Shown in pieces: positions 9,399-18,043 of a stretch of 64,000 nt of DNA (its first letter is position 1; each line of letters starts with the position of its first letter). The stretch spans positions 372,001 to 436,000 of the forward strand of contig NZ_JACHOT010000004.1 of NCBI RefSeq assembly GCF_014200015.1. The letters are read 5' to 3'. Made by a program: the position numbers and the translations under genes. The notes below the pieces were generated by a model. The model saw only the letters and a list, made by a program, of their open reading frames with translations. It had not been told where the DNA came from and made no database searches. The DNA comes from Aminobacter niigataensis. Lineage in GTDB: Bacteria > Pseudomonadota > Alphaproteobacteria > Rhizobiales > Rhizobiaceae.

Positions 9399-10214
9399 AT
9401 GCCGCCGTCACACCGTACGGGCACAAAGGCGGACTTTCCCTGGTGGCTGGTGGCCGCCGGGGCGATCGGTATTGCCGCCGCGGTGGCGATCGCGGCGAGC
9501 GACGTCTACGGCCAGATCCTGTCAACGTTGGTCAAAGGGCTGTGGGTGACGCTGTTCGTCACCGTCGTCGCTTTCGCACTTGCCTCGGCGCTCGGCCTGT
9601 TCATTGCCCTTCTCGGACTGTCGAACTCGCAAATGCTGCGCCAGATCGCGCGCTTCTATGTCGAGATCATCAGAGGGCTGCCGATCCTGGTGTTGCTGTT
9701 CTGGATCGCCTTCGTCGGCGCGCCAGCCTTCGTGGCGGCATGGAACTGGCTGTCGCTACCGCTGCAGGCGGCGGGGCTGGTCGAGCCGATGCAGGTACGC
9801 GACTTCTCGCTGTTGTGGCGGGCAATCCTCGCGCTGACGATTGCCTATTCGTCCTTCATCGCCGAGATTTTCCGCGCCGGCATCCAGGCCGTCGATGTCG
9901 GCCAGATCGAGGCGGCGAAGGCCTTGGGCCTTTCGCGCTATCAGCGTTTCAGGCTGATCGTCTGGCCGCAGGCGTTTCGGACGATCCTGCCGCCCTACGG
10001 CAATGACTTCATCGCCATGGTGAAGGATTCCTCGCTGGTTTCGGTGCTCGGCGTCGCCGACATCACCCAGATGGCCAAGGTCTATGCCTCGGGCTCGTTC
10101 CGCTTCTTCGAGACCTATTCGATCGTCGCCTATGTCTATCTGCTCCTGACCGTCGGGCTGTCACTCGGCCTGAGGGCGCTGGAGCGGCGGATGCGAAGGG
10201 ACCGCGCAGCATGA
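9399..10214 (+). CDS. Amino-acid ABC transporter permease
   Basis: Inner-membrane permease of the polar amino-acid uptake family (HisM/GlnP-like), 271 aa. It has about six membrane helices and the EAA loop that contacts the ATPase: QIEAAKALGLSRYQRFRLIVWPQA around residues 167-190. The early segment TLFVTVVAFALASALGL and ARFYVEIIRGLPILVLLFW match the conserved N-terminal half. It presumably works with the binding protein encoded at 8366. No ATP-binding subunit gene follows; the next gene, overlapping by four bases, is a methyltransferase. The ATPase must come from elsewhere in the genome or has been lost. Confidence 0.92.
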   Translation: MPPSHRTGTKADFPWWLVAAGAIGIAAAVAIAASDVYGQILSTLVKGLWVTLFVTVVAFALASALGLFIALLGLSNSQMLRQIARFYVEIIRGLPILVLLFWIAFVGAPAFVAAWNWLSLPLQAAGLVEPMQVRDFSLLWRAILALTIAYSSFIAEIFRAGIQAVDVGQIEAAKALGLSRYQRFRLIVWPQAFRTILPPYGNDFIAMVKDSSLVSVLGVADITQMAKVYASGSFRFFETYSIVAYVYLLLTVGLSLGLRALERRMRRDRAA

Positions 10215-10846
10215 CCGGAGACGCCGACAAGACCGCGCTCGACATGGTCTACGCCGCCGAGACGGAGGCCGAGCTCGCCGCCGCCTACGCGGCCTGGGCC
10301 AATGGCTACGACAGGGAGACGGCGGCGCTCGGCTACTGCCTGCCCTTCGTGATCGCGGGGTGGGTGGCGCGGCATGTGCCGAAAGGCCTCGGGCCACTGC
10401 TCGACGCCGGCTGCGGCACCGGGCTTTCGGGGCCGTACCTAGCAGCACTTGGTTATGGCGAGATCGAAGGGCTCGACCTTTCCGAGGAGATGCTTGACCT
10501 GGCCCGGGCGCGCGGTGGTTATGCGGCGCTGACCAAGGCCGCGCTCGGCAGGCGGCTGCCGTGGCGCGACGGGCATTTCGCCGCCATCGTCTCGACCGGC
10601 GTGTTCACCGCGGGACATGCGCCGGCTTCGAGCCTGGACGAGCTGGTCAGGATCACCAGCCGGGGCGGCTTCGTCATCTTCACGGTGCGAGACGTGGTGC
10701 TGGAGGCAGGTGGGTTCCGGACGAAATTCTCCGAGCTTGAGGCGTCAGAAAAATGGCGGCCGGTCGAGGAGAGCCCGCGGTTCCGCGCCTTCGCGGTGGC
10801 CGAGCCGGAGGTGCTGGTGCAGGCCTTCGTTTTCGAAGTCCTCTGA
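10211..10846 (+). CDS. Class I SAM-dependent methyltransferase
   Basis: A 211-aa cytoplasmic Rossmann-fold methyltransferase. Motif I is DAGCGTGLSG (~residue 64). The acidic strand-2 residue lies in IEGLDLSEEML (~residue 87), and the post-motif region LPWRDGHFAAIVSTGVF corresponds to motif II/III. The N-terminal part AYAAWANGYDRETAALGY resembles the small-molecule methyltransferases that start with a WAxxYD segment. Start and permease stop overlap as ATGA, so translation is coupled to the transporter. The substrate is unknown; the link to amino-acid uptake is only positional. Confidence 0.88.
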   Translation: MTGDADKTALDMVYAAETEAELAAAYAAWANGYDRETAALGYCLPFVIAGWVARHVPKGLGPLLDAGCGTGLSGPYLAALGYGEIEGLDLSEEMLDLARARGGYAALTKAALGRRLPWRDGHFAAIVSTGVFTAGHAPASSLDELVRITSRGGFVIFTVRDVVLEAGGFRTKFSELEASEKWRPVEESPRFRAFAVAEPEVLVQAFVFEVL

Positions 10847-10906
10847 GGCGGCGAAGGAACCTCGGCAGTCTCGGCGCGTTGGGTGCCGAACCAGCATGAG
10901 GGTCCC

Positions 10907-11455
10907 ATGGAACAACTCGTCGAGGAATTCGGCCATCCGACCTACACCTCGTTTCCGGTCATCGTAGCAAGGCTCTTGCTGGCGACGATCTTCGGCGCGG
11001 TCATCGGCTTCGAGCGCGAATGGCGCAACCGGCCGGCGGGCCTGCGCACTCATGTGCTGGTGTGCGTTGCCGCCGCGACCTTCGGCATCCTGACCATCGA
11101 GATCGTGCATGCGCCAATGTTCACGGCCGACGGGATGAAGGAGATGGTCAAGGTCGATCCGATCCGTGCGGTCGAGGCGGTGACGGCAGGCGTCGCCTTC
11201 CTTGCCGCAGGTACCATCCTGTTCGCCCGAGGTGAGATCCAGGGCCTGACCACTGGAGCCGGCATGTGGCTGGCGGGGGCTATCGGCCTCGCCGCCGGGC
11301 TCGGCTTCTGGCAGATCGCCGGCTTCGGCACGTTGCTGGTCCTTGTCGTCCTGGGCCTGATGCACACGATCGAGGTGAAGTTCGACCTGAGCGAGGACAA
11401 GCGGGATGAGAAGCCCGTGGCGCGCAAGGCGCAGGTGAAGACCAGACGTCCGTAG
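10907..11455 (+). CDS. MgtC/SapB family membrane protein
   Basis: A 182-aa inner-membrane protein of the MgtC/SapB family. The hallmark is RLLLATIFGAVIGFEREWRNRPAGLRTHVLV near residues 20-50, followed by further hydrophobic helices and the conserved VTAGVAFLAAGTI and GLTTGAGMWLAGAIGLAAGLG. MgtC proteins inhibit the F-type ATP synthase and aid survival at low magnesium or in hosts; many family members are uncharacterised, and this one lacks the long cytoplasmic C-terminal ACT-like domain of Salmonella MgtC. The start at 10907 has GAGGGT close upstream and removes eight poorly fitting residues from the longest frame. Confidence 0.87.
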   Translation: MEQLVEEFGHPTYTSFPVIVARLLLATIFGAVIGFEREWRNRPAGLRTHVLVCVAAATFGILTIEIVHAPMFTADGMKEMVKVDPIRAVEAVTAGVAFLAAGTILFARGEIQGLTTGAGMWLAGAIGLAAGLGFWQIAGFGTLLVLVVLGLMHTIEVKFDLSEDKRDEKPVARKAQVKTRRP

Positions 11456-11625
11456 CGCTGTTGCATCCTTCGGCCGGAGCGAGAGCTCCATATGCCTAGC
11501 CGAGCATGTTGCAATTTCGAGAACCGGCCCCACTTTTGGACCATGTTCCGGACGCAAGCGCGGCCATGACGACGGGTGACGCCATCGCAATTGCCGGGGG
11601 CCGAAAAGATTGATATGAGCAGGCC

Positions 11626-11742
11626 ATGGAAGAGCTCTTTGGAGATCCGGCCTACAAAGGTTTCGTGCTGCAGGACCACAAGCGCCTGCCCGCCCGGTTC
11701 TTTGCCCGGATTTCCGGCGCCCTAAGCTGCCGACTTCCCTGA
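11626..11742 (+). CDS. Putative small ORF, possible MgtC N-terminal remnant
   Basis: A 38-codon frame starting ATG 11626, preceded by GAGCAGG at a workable distance. Its first residues ([13 protein letters not shown]) follow the same pattern as the MgtC-like protein encoded 700 bases upstream (MEQLVEEFGHPTYTSF): M-E-x-L, F-G-x-P-x-Y, F. After that the similarity ends. It may be a decayed second copy of an MgtC-type gene, a short peptide gene, or chance. The surrounding interval 11456-11809 otherwise shows no gene; it also carries the leuC promoter. Confidence 0.3.
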   Translation: MEELFGDPAYKGFVLQDHKRLPARFFARISGALSCRLP

Positions 11743-11809
11743 GCCGACGGGCTCCTTCCGGCATTTTGGCCGGCCATTTTCAATTGTTGCCATCGACGGA
11801 TCCAAGATC

Positions 11810-13219
11810 ATGAGCGCACCGCGTACCCTCTACGACAAGATATTCGACGACCACGTTGTCGACCGCCAGGACGACGGCACCTGCCTGCTCTATATCGACC
11901 GCCACCTCGTGCACGAAGTGACCAGCCCGCAGGCCTTCGAAGGCCTGCGCATGACCGGCCGCACCGTGCGTCATCCCGAAAAGACGCTGGCCGTGGTCGA
12001 CCACAACGTTCCGACCTCGCCGGACCGCAAGAACGGCATCAAGAACGAGGAGAGCCGCATCCAGGTCGAGGCGCTGGCCAAGAACTCGGCCGACTTCGGC
12101 GTGGAGTATTACTCCGAGAACGACAAGCGCCAGGGCATCGTCCACATCGTCGGCCCCGAGCAGGGCTTCACCCTGCCGGGCATGACCATCGTCTGCGGCG
12201 ACAGCCACACCTCGACGCATGGTGCATTCGGCGCTTTGGCCCACGGTATCGGCACGTCGGAAGTGGAGCACGTGCTGGCGACCCAGACGCTGATCCAGAA
12301 GAAGGCCAAGAACATGCTGGTGCGTGTCGACGGCCAGCTGCCGGAAGGCGTCACTGCCAAGGACATCGTGCTCGCCATCATCGGCGAGATCGGCACGGCC
12401 GGCGGCACCGGCTACGTCATCGAATATGCAGGCGAGGCGATCCGCGCGCTGTCGATGGAAGGCCGCATGACGATCTGCAACATGTCGATCGAGGGCGGTG
12501 CCCGCGCCGGCCTGATCGCGCCCGACGAAAAGACCTATGCCTACGTCCAGGACAAGCCGCGCGCGCCGAAAGGCAAGGCGTTCGATATGGCGCTGGAGTA
12601 CTGGAAGACGCTGCACACCGACGAAGGCGCACATTTCGACAAGGTCGTTGTGCTCGACGCAGCCAAGCTGCCGCCCATCGTCACCTGGGGCTCGTCGCCC
12701 GAGGACGTCGTCGCCGTCACCGGCGTGGTGCCGGATGCCGAAGTGATCGAGGACGAGAACAAGCGCAACTCCAAGAAGCGCGCTCTCGACTATATGGGCC
12801 TGTCCGCCGGCACCAAGATCACCGACATCGCTATCGACCGCGTGTTCATCGGTTCGTGCACCAATGGCCGCATCGAGGACCTGCGCGCGGTGGCCAAGGT
12901 GGTCGAGGGCCGCAAGGTCGCCTCGACCGTCAGCGCCATGATCGTGCCGGGCTCGGGCCTGGTGAAGGAGCAGGCGGAAGCCGAGGGCCTGGACAAGATC
13001 TTCGTCGCCGCTGGCTTCGACTGGCGCGAGCCGGGCTGCTCGATGTGCCTGGCCATGAACGACGACCGCCTCAAGCCGCATGAGCGCTGCGCTTCGACCT
13101 CGAACCGCAACTTCGAGGGCCGCCAGGGCTTCAAGGGTCGCACCCATCTGGTGTCGCCGGCGATGGCTGCAGCGGCGGCGATCGCTGGCCATTTCGTCGA
13201 CATTCGCGACTGGCACTGA
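11810..13219 (+). CDS. leuC: 3-isopropylmalate dehydratase large subunit
   Basis: Large subunit of the aconitase-family enzyme that isomerises 2-isopropylmalate to 3-isopropylmalate in leucine synthesis, with LeuD as partner (not in this window). At 469 aa it is full length. The [4Fe-4S] cysteines are seen in [13 protein letters not shown] (~residue 345-357) and in the GCSMCLAMN pair (~405-413). Other family blocks are [46 protein letters not shown] and the C-terminal RNFEGRQG...[13 protein letters not shown]. The start ATG 11810 gives the usual [18 protein letters not shown] strong hairpin terminator follows. Confidence 0.98.
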   Translation: MSAPRTLYDKIFDDHVVDRQDDGTCLLYIDRHLVHEVTSPQAFEGLRMTGRTVRHPEKTLAVVDHNVPTSPDRKNGIKNEESRIQVEALAKNSADFGVEYYSENDKRQGIVHIVGPEQGFTLPGMTIVCGDSHTSTHGAFGALAHGIGTSEVEHVLATQTLIQKKAKNMLVRVDGQLPEGVTAKDIVLAIIGEIGTAGGTGYVIEYAGEAIRALSMEGRMTICNMSIEGGARAGLIAPDEKTYAYVQDKPRAPKGKAFDMALEYWKTLHTDEGAHFDKVVVLDAAKLPPIVTWGSSPEDVVAVTGVVPDAEVIEDENKRNSKKRALDYMGLSAGTKITDIAIDRVFIGSCTNGRIEDLRAVAKVVEGRKVASTVSAMIVPGSGLVKEQAEAEGLDKIFVAAGFDWREPGCSMCLAMNDDRLKPHERCASTSNRNFEGRQGFKGRTHLVSPAMAAAAAIAGHFVDIRDWH

Positions 13220-13251
13220 TCAGGCGCCGGCCAATCCGGCGTATCGAACAC

Positions 13252-13280
13252 AAGGCGGTGGGCGCGAGCCCGCCGCCTTT
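13252..13280 (+). terminator. Terminator after leuC
   Basis: A 12-bp stem (13252-13263 with 13268-13279, one G-T pair) with a GCGA loop and a TTTT tail, 32 bases after the leuC stop. Confidence 0.88.
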
Positions 13281-13385
13281 TCCATTTGTTGAGGATGTCG
13301 AAAAGGTCCTGCTTCCGCGAGGTCACGTTAACGTCTTTTTCTCTCGGATATGGTTTGATCCGGCCGTGGGAGACGACGTCAGACG

Positions 13386-14597
13386 ATGAGCGGTGCAGGG
13401 TTCATTCTCACGATCAATGTGTTCGTTGCCGGCCTGCTGGCGGCGGCGTTCATGGCGATCTCGATCTATGACGCCAAGCGCGTTTCAGCGCGCTGGTTCG
13501 CGCTCTGCTACCTGACCGGCCTGCTCTATATCGGCACGGAATTCTCGATCCCGTGGTTCGAGAACACGCGGCCCATCGTCACCGCCAATTTTGCTGCCTT
13601 CCTGGCCACGCTGATCATCATGAATGTCGGGCTGGCGCGCCGCTACGAGGTGGCGCCGCCATGGCGCACCATGCTGGTGTTCCTGGTGCTGGCCACCGCT
13701 GCAGTCTATTTCACCCAGGGACTGCCGCGCGACTCGCTGCTTAGGATGATGACGTTCCAGACGCCCTACGCCGCGGTGCAGGCGATGGGGGCGGCGATCG
13801 TGCTCAGGTCGCGGGACAAGCTCAGCCAGTTCGACTACGCCCTGACCGGCGTGCTCCTGACGAGTGCGCTGCAGTTCTTCTCGAAGCCCTACTTGGCGCT
13901 TGCCGTCGGTTCCGGTTCCGATCCGCATCAATATCTGCAGAGCACCTATGCGATGATCTCGCAGGCGCTGGGCACGGTGTTCGCGCTGTCCATCGCGCTG
14001 ATGCTGCTGGTGATCCTGGTGCGCGACATCCTTGCCGACGCGACACAGAAGTCGGAGACGGACGCGCTGTCGGGCCTGCTCAACCGTGGTGGGTTCCAAC
14101 GCCAGGCTGCGATTGCGCTGCGCGAGGCAGAGCGCCAGGGCCTGCCGGTGACGCTGGTGATTTCCGACCTAGACCATTTCAAGTCGATCAATGACACCTA
14201 TGGCCACTTGTCCGGTGACCGGGTCATCGAGACGTTCGCGCGCTTCATCCATGAATCCAAGGTGGGCCACCACATAGCGGGGCGCATCGGCGGCGAGGAA
14301 TTCGCCATCATCCTGCCCGGCACGCATCTGGCTGCGGCGCGGCTGTTCGCTGAGGGCGCACGCAGCGCGTTTTCGGCCCTGCCGATCGAAGGACTGCCGT
14401 CGAACCAGCGGTTTACCGCGAGCTTCGGTGTTGCCGAACTGGTGGGCGGCGAGTTGATCGACCAGCTGATGCGCCGCGCGGACGCAGCGCTCTACGAAGC
14501 CAAGAAGGATGGGCGCGACTGCGTGCGGGTGGCGCCTGGCAGTGTCGTCGAGATGCAGGCCGAGACGAACGTGGTGCCCTTCGGCAGCAAGTCCTGA
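13386..14597 (+). CDS. Membrane-bound GGDEF diguanylate cyclase
   Basis: A 403-aa protein that probably makes cyclic di-GMP. Residues ~1-210 contain six or seven hydrophobic helices forming an uncharacterised membrane sensor. Residues ~215-385 form a GGDEF domain: TDALSGLLNRGGF at its start, SDLDHFKSINDTYGHLSGD with metal- and nucleotide-binding residues, and the signature RIGGEEFAII, the active GGEEF form. At the position of the RxxD inhibitory site, five residues upstream of the signature, the sequence reads VGHH, so product feedback inhibition is not expected. No EAL domain is present. It stands alone between the leuC terminator and an oppositely oriented gene. Confidence 0.93.
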   Translation: MSGAGFILTINVFVAGLLAAAFMAISIYDAKRVSARWFALCYLTGLLYIGTEFSIPWFENTRPIVTANFAAFLATLIIMNVGLARRYEVAPPWRTMLVFLVLATAAVYFTQGLPRDSLLRMMTFQTPYAAVQAMGAAIVLRSRDKLSQFDYALTGVLLTSALQFFSKPYLALAVGSGSDPHQYLQSTYAMISQALGTVFALSIALMLLVILVRDILADATQKSETDALSGLLNRGGFQRQAAIALREAERQGLPVTLVISDLDHFKSINDTYGHLSGDRVIETFARFIHESKVGHHIAGRIGGEEFAIILPGTHLAAARLFAEGARSAFSALPIEGLPSNQRFTASFGVAELVGGELIDQLMRRADAALYEAKKDGRDCVRVAPGSVVEMQAETNVVPFGSKS

Positions 14598-14603
14598 CCC
14601 AAA

Positions 14604-14960
14604 TCAGTAGCAGCGCAGGCCGGGCTGGGGGATCTCTCCCTCGGAGAAGCCGTACATGTAGCTGCGGCCCTTGAGCAGCATCGGTGGACGGTAGCAATGG
14701 CGCGTGGCACGCTGCCCCTCGTCGAGGTAGACGACCTTCGGCGTGGCGGAGCGGGTGTATTCGGCCAGCTTGCGGGCCGAATGGCCCTGGCCGACGACGA
14801 TGCGCTTGTAGCCGGCGGCGCTGTCGACCACGAGATTGCCGAAGGAATCGGCGTAGACGCGGTCATGGTCCCAGCCGCCGGAAGCGGCAGGTGTTGCCAA
14901 GGCGATCGTCGCCGCGAGTGCGAGGGACGCAGTTCCGATGAAAGCCAGTGGGAGGCGCAT
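14604..14960 (-). CDS. Small secreted protein, unknown function
   Basis: A 118-aa protein with a clear Sec signal peptide (about residues 1-26; hydrophobic core FIGTASLALAATIALA, cleavage near PAAS). The mature part has two cysteines (in RHCYRPP and at the penultimate residue, LRCY), which could form a disulfide in the periplasm, and a YADSFGNLVVDSAAGYKRIVVGQGH core with no motif recognised. The start at 14960 is supported by GGAG eight bases upstream; the longer frame to 15140 is not protein-like. A TTAA-N7-TTAA site lies 45 bases upstream of the start codon (15005-15019), suggesting cell-cycle regulation by CtrA (inference). Confidence 0.75.
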   Translation of the reverse strand: MRLPLAFIGTASLALAATIALATPAASGGWDHDRVYADSFGNLVVDSAAGYKRIVVGQGHSARKLAEYTRSATPKVVYLDEGQRATRHCYRPPMLLKGRSYMYGFSEGEIPQPGLRCY

Positions 14961-15383
14961 CGCGCAATCTCCATGGTTTGCGGCGCGAGGTTTCGATTCG
15001 AAGCTTAACCTTTTCTTAATCTTTGTTAAGAGCCTGGGTCGCCCCGAGCCGCGCTGATTAACAAACATGGTTAATTTCAGCTGAACGCAACCCCGTCGCC
15101 GCTCCCAGTCAACGGACGGGTAGGCCCGCGTTTGCGCCAATGGGGGATGCGTCTGCCACCGTTCGTGCCGGCTTCGTCCGCCCGCTGATTACCCAAGCGG
15201 GTAGCTGCGATCGGCGTTCAATCGATTGAAGCCGTGATGCGACTAAATAGGTGCGCCAGAACGGTTTTCCGACTTTGACGCGGTGCAAAAAGCACATTAG
15301 AAAGCGCGCAGTCCGACGTCGCAAAACGGTGCGACGGCGCCGTATTCAAACATAGCCACGCTCGGATGCAGACCGGGGGAGCC
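14961..15383. other. Intergenic region between divergent small gene and sdhC
   Basis: No gene could be supported here. The region holds promoters for the minus-strand secreted-protein gene and for the sdh operon. It contains three TTAA-type sites within 75 bases (15005-15029 and 15058-15074) and a short inverted repeat CCCGCTGATTACCCAAGCGGG near 15181. Confidence 0.5.
15005..15019 (-). promoter_or_regulatory. Candidate CtrA binding site (TTAA-N7-TTAA)
   Basis: The sequence TTAACCTTTTCTTAA matches the CtrA consensus TTAA-N7-TTAA exactly, with a further TTAA at 15026-15029. It lies 45-59 bases upstream of the start codon at 14960. CtrA is the master cell-cycle regulator of alphaproteobacteria. 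The short motif can also occur by chance in AT-rich promoter DNA. Confidence 0.45.
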
Positions 15384-15800
15384 ATGAGCAAATCACAAGC
15401 AACCCAAGCCACATCGCGTGCGCGGCCATTGTCGCCGCATCTGTCCGTCTATCGCCCGCCAATCACCATGACGACGTCGATCCTGCACCGCATCACCGGC
15501 GGCGCGCTCTATTTCGGCACGCTCCTGGTTGCCTGGTGGCTGATCGCGGCGGCGACCTCGCAGCACTATTTCGATTTCGTCAGCTGGGTCTATGGCAGCT
15601 GGATCGGGCAGCTGGTGCTGCTTGGTTACACCTGGGCATTGATATTCCACATGATGGGTGGCATCCGTCACCTGATCTGGGATACCGGCGTGGGCCTGGA
15701 GAAGCATACCGCATCGAAGATCGCCTGGACGACGGTGTTCGCCTCTGTGGTGCTGACCGCCCTGGTCTGGATCGTCGGCTACATGGTTCGGGGTGCCTGA
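15384..15800 (+). CDS. sdhC: Succinate dehydrogenase cytochrome b556 subunit
   Basis: Membrane anchor subunit of complex II, 138 aa. The conserved N-terminal block SPHLSVYRPPITMTTSILHRITGG (Ser and Arg near the ubiquinone site) is at about residues 17-40. Three hydrophobic helices follow, and the heme-axial histidine lies in ALIFHMMGGIRHLIWD. The start at 15384 is chosen because GGGGGAG sits just upstream; six extra residues are possible in the longer frame. First gene of sdhC-sdhD-sdhA-(x)-(DUF3052)-sdhB; sdhD follows after one base. Confidence 0.95.
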   Translation: MSKSQATQATSRARPLSPHLSVYRPPITMTTSILHRITGGALYFGTLLVAWWLIAAATSQHYFDFVSWVYGSWIGQLVLLGYTWALIFHMMGGIRHLIWDTGVGLEKHTASKIAWTTVFASVVLTALVWIVGYMVRGA

Positions 15801-15801
15801 C

Positions 15802-16200
15802 ATGAGCGGCAGCAACAATCACGACATGCGCACCCCGCTCGGCAAGGTTCGCGGTCTCGGCTCCGCCCGCGAAGGCACCGAGCATTTCTGGCGCCAGCGC
15901 CTGACTGCGGTCGCCAACATTCCGCTGATGCTGTTTTTCGTCGGCCTTTTGATCGTTCTGAACGGCGCCGATTTCGCGACCGTGCGCGGCTCGCTCGCCA
16001 ATCCGTTCGTGTCGCTGGTGCTGGCGCTGATGCTGCTCTCGGGCCTCTACCACATGCGCCTCGGCATGCAGGTCGTGATCGAGGACTACATCCATGGCGA
16101 GGGCCTCAAGGTGATCCTCATCATGCTCAATACTTTCTTTACCGTAGCGGTCGGCGTGGCCTCGCTCTTCGCCCTGCTCAAACTGGCATTTGGAGGCTGA
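15802..16200 (+). CDS. sdhD: Succinate dehydrogenase hydrophobic anchor subunit
   Basis: The second membrane anchor of complex II, 132 aa. It starts with the conserved [27 protein letters not shown] segment and has three membrane helices. The heme/quinone region is in the second, [19 protein letters not shown], with the conserved histidine and the YIH triad. It starts one base after the sdhC stop and ends four bases before the sdhA start. Confidence 0.95.
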   Translation: MSGSNNHDMRTPLGKVRGLGSAREGTEHFWRQRLTAVANIPLMLFFVGLLIVLNGADFATVRGSLANPFVSLVLALMLLSGLYHMRLGMQVVIEDYIHGEGLKVILIMLNTFFTVAVGVASLFALLKLAFGG

Positions 16201-16204
16201 TACG

Positions 16205-18040
16205 GTGGCCAAGGACGGCAAGACCAGCGGAGCATCCGCCTACACATTCGTCGATCACAAGTTCGACGTCGTCGTTGTCGGCGCCGGCGGTGCGGGCCTG
16301 CGCGCCACGCTCGGCATGGCCGAGCAGGGGCTGAAGACCGCCTGCATCACCAAGGTGTTCCCGACCCGCTCGCACACCGTTGCGGCGCAGGGCGGCATCG
16401 CCGCCTCGCTGCAGAACATGGGGCCCGACTCCTGGCAGTGGCACATGTACGACACCGTCAAGGGCTCGGACTGGCTCGGCGACATGGACGCCATGGAATA
16501 CCTGGTGCGCGAAGCGCCGGCCGCAGTCTACGAGCTCGAGCATTACGGCGTGCCGTTCTCGCGCACCGAAGAAGGCAAGATCTACCAGCGCCCGTTCGGC
16601 GGCCACATGATGAACTACGGCGACGGCCCGCCCGTGCAGCGCACATGCGCCGCTGCCGACCGCACCGGCCACGCCATCCTGCACACGCTCTACGGCCAGT
16701 CGCTCAAGCACAACGCGCAGTTTTTCATCGAGTACTTCGCCCTCGACCTGATCATGGAGCCGGACGGCACTTGCACCGGCGTCGTGGCCTGGAACCTCGA
16801 CGACGGCACCATCCACCGCTTCTCGGCGAAGATGGTTGTGCTGGCGACCGGCGGCTACGGCCGCGCCTATTTCTCCGCCACGTCGGCCCATACCTGCACC
16901 GGCGACGGCGGCGGCATGGCCTCGCGTGCCGGCCTGCCGCTGCAGGACATGGAGTTCGTGCAGTTCCACCCGACCGGCATCTACGGTTCGGGCTGCCTGA
17001 TCACCGAAGGCGCTCGCGGCGAAGGCGGCTATCTCGTCAACGCCGAGGGCGAGCGCTTCATGGAGCGCTACGCGCCGTCGGCCAAGGACCTGGCGTCGCG
17101 CGACGTGGTTTCGCGCTGCATGACGCTGGAGATTCGTGACGGTCGCGGCGTCGGCAAGAACAAGGACCACATCTTCCTGCACCTCGATCACCTCGATCCG
17201 GCGGTGCTGCACGAGCGGCTGCCCGGCATCTCGGAATCGGCGAAGATCTTCGCCGGCGTCGACGTGACCCGCGAGCCGATCCCGGTGCTGCCGACGGTGC
17301 ACTACAACATGGGCGGCATCCCGACCAACTACTGGGGTGAGGTGCTGAACCCGACCGCGGGCAACCCCGACCGCGTGTCGCCCGGCCTGATGGCCGTCGG
17401 CGAGGCTGGCTGCGCTTCGGTGCACGGGGCCAACCGCCTCGGCTCCAACTCGCTGATCGATCTGGTGGTGTTCGGCCGCGCCGCAGCCATCCGCGCCGGC
17501 GAAGTGGTCGACCGCAACGCACCAATCCCGTCGCCGAACGCGGCCTCGGTCGAAAAGATCATGGACCGCTTCGACCGCCTGCGTCACGCCAATGGCGGCA
17601 CGCCGACGGCGGTGCTGCGTGAGAAGATGCAGCGTGCGATGCAGGAAGACGCTGCCGTGTTCCGCACCCAGGAGTCGCTGGAGCAGGGCTGCAAGCGCAT
17701 CTCCCAGATCTGGGGCGAGATGAAGGACATCAAGGTCTTCGACCGCTCGATGATCTGGAACTCGGACCTGGTGGAGACGCTGGAGCTCGAGAACCTGATG
17801 TCGAATGCGATCGCCACCGTCTATGGCGCCGAAGCGCGCAAGGAAAGCCGCGGCGCGCACGCCCGCGAGGACTTCTCGGCCCGCGACGACGCCAACTGGC
17901 GCAAGCACACGCTGGCAAATGTCGCCGAGGACGGCGAGGTGACGCTGACCTACCGGCCGGTGCACACCGAGCCGTTGCTCAAGGAAGAAGACGGCGGCAT
18001 CAGCTTGGCAAAGATCGCGCCGAAGGCGCGGGTGTACTGA
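16205..18040 (+). CDS. sdhA: Succinate dehydrogenase flavoprotein subunit
   Basis: The catalytic FAD subunit of complex II, 611 aa, oxidising succinate to fumarate. The dinucleotide-binding GAGGAG is near residue 25. The histidine that carries covalent FAD is in [16 protein letters not shown] (~residue 55). The substrate site includes [22 protein letters not shown] (~257-280) and [10 protein letters not shown] (~365). A GTG start at 16205, preceded by GGAGG, gives the usual MAKDGK-like N-terminus; a TTG five codons earlier is less likely. In most relatives sdhB, or DUF3052 and sdhB, follow; here an AT-rich unknown gene comes first. Confidence 0.98.
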   Translation: MAKDGKTSGASAYTFVDHKFDVVVVGAGGAGLRATLGMAEQGLKTACITKVFPTRSHTVAAQGGIAASLQNMGPDSWQWHMYDTVKGSDWLGDMDAMEYLVREAPAAVYELEHYGVPFSRTEEGKIYQRPFGGHMMNYGDGPPVQRTCAAADRTGHAILHTLYGQSLKHNAQFFIEYFALDLIMEPDGTCTGVVAWNLDDGTIHRFSAKMVVLATGGYGRAYFSATSAHTCTGDGGGMASRAGLPLQDMEFVQFHPTGIYGSGCLITEGARGEGGYLVNAEGERFMERYAPSAKDLASRDVVSRCMTLEIRDGRGVGKNKDHIFLHLDHLDPAVLHERLPGISESAKIFAGVDVTREPIPVLPTVHYNMGGIPTNYWGEVLNPTAGNPDRVSPGLMAVGEAGCASVHGANRLGSNSLIDLVVFGRAAAIRAGEVVDRNAPIPSPNAASVEKIMDRFDRLRHANGGTPTAVLREKMQRAMQEDAAVFRTQESLEQGCKRISQIWGEMKDIKVFDRSMIWNSDLVETLELENLMSNAIATVYGAEARKESRGAHAREDFSARDDANWRKHTLANVAEDGEVTLTYRPVHTEPLLKEEDGGISLAKIAPKARVY

Positions 18041-18043
18041 GCC

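Noticed and set aside
11780-13216. 478-codon minus-strand frame opposite leuC
   Set aside because: Antisense shadow of leuC, with no recognisable motif.
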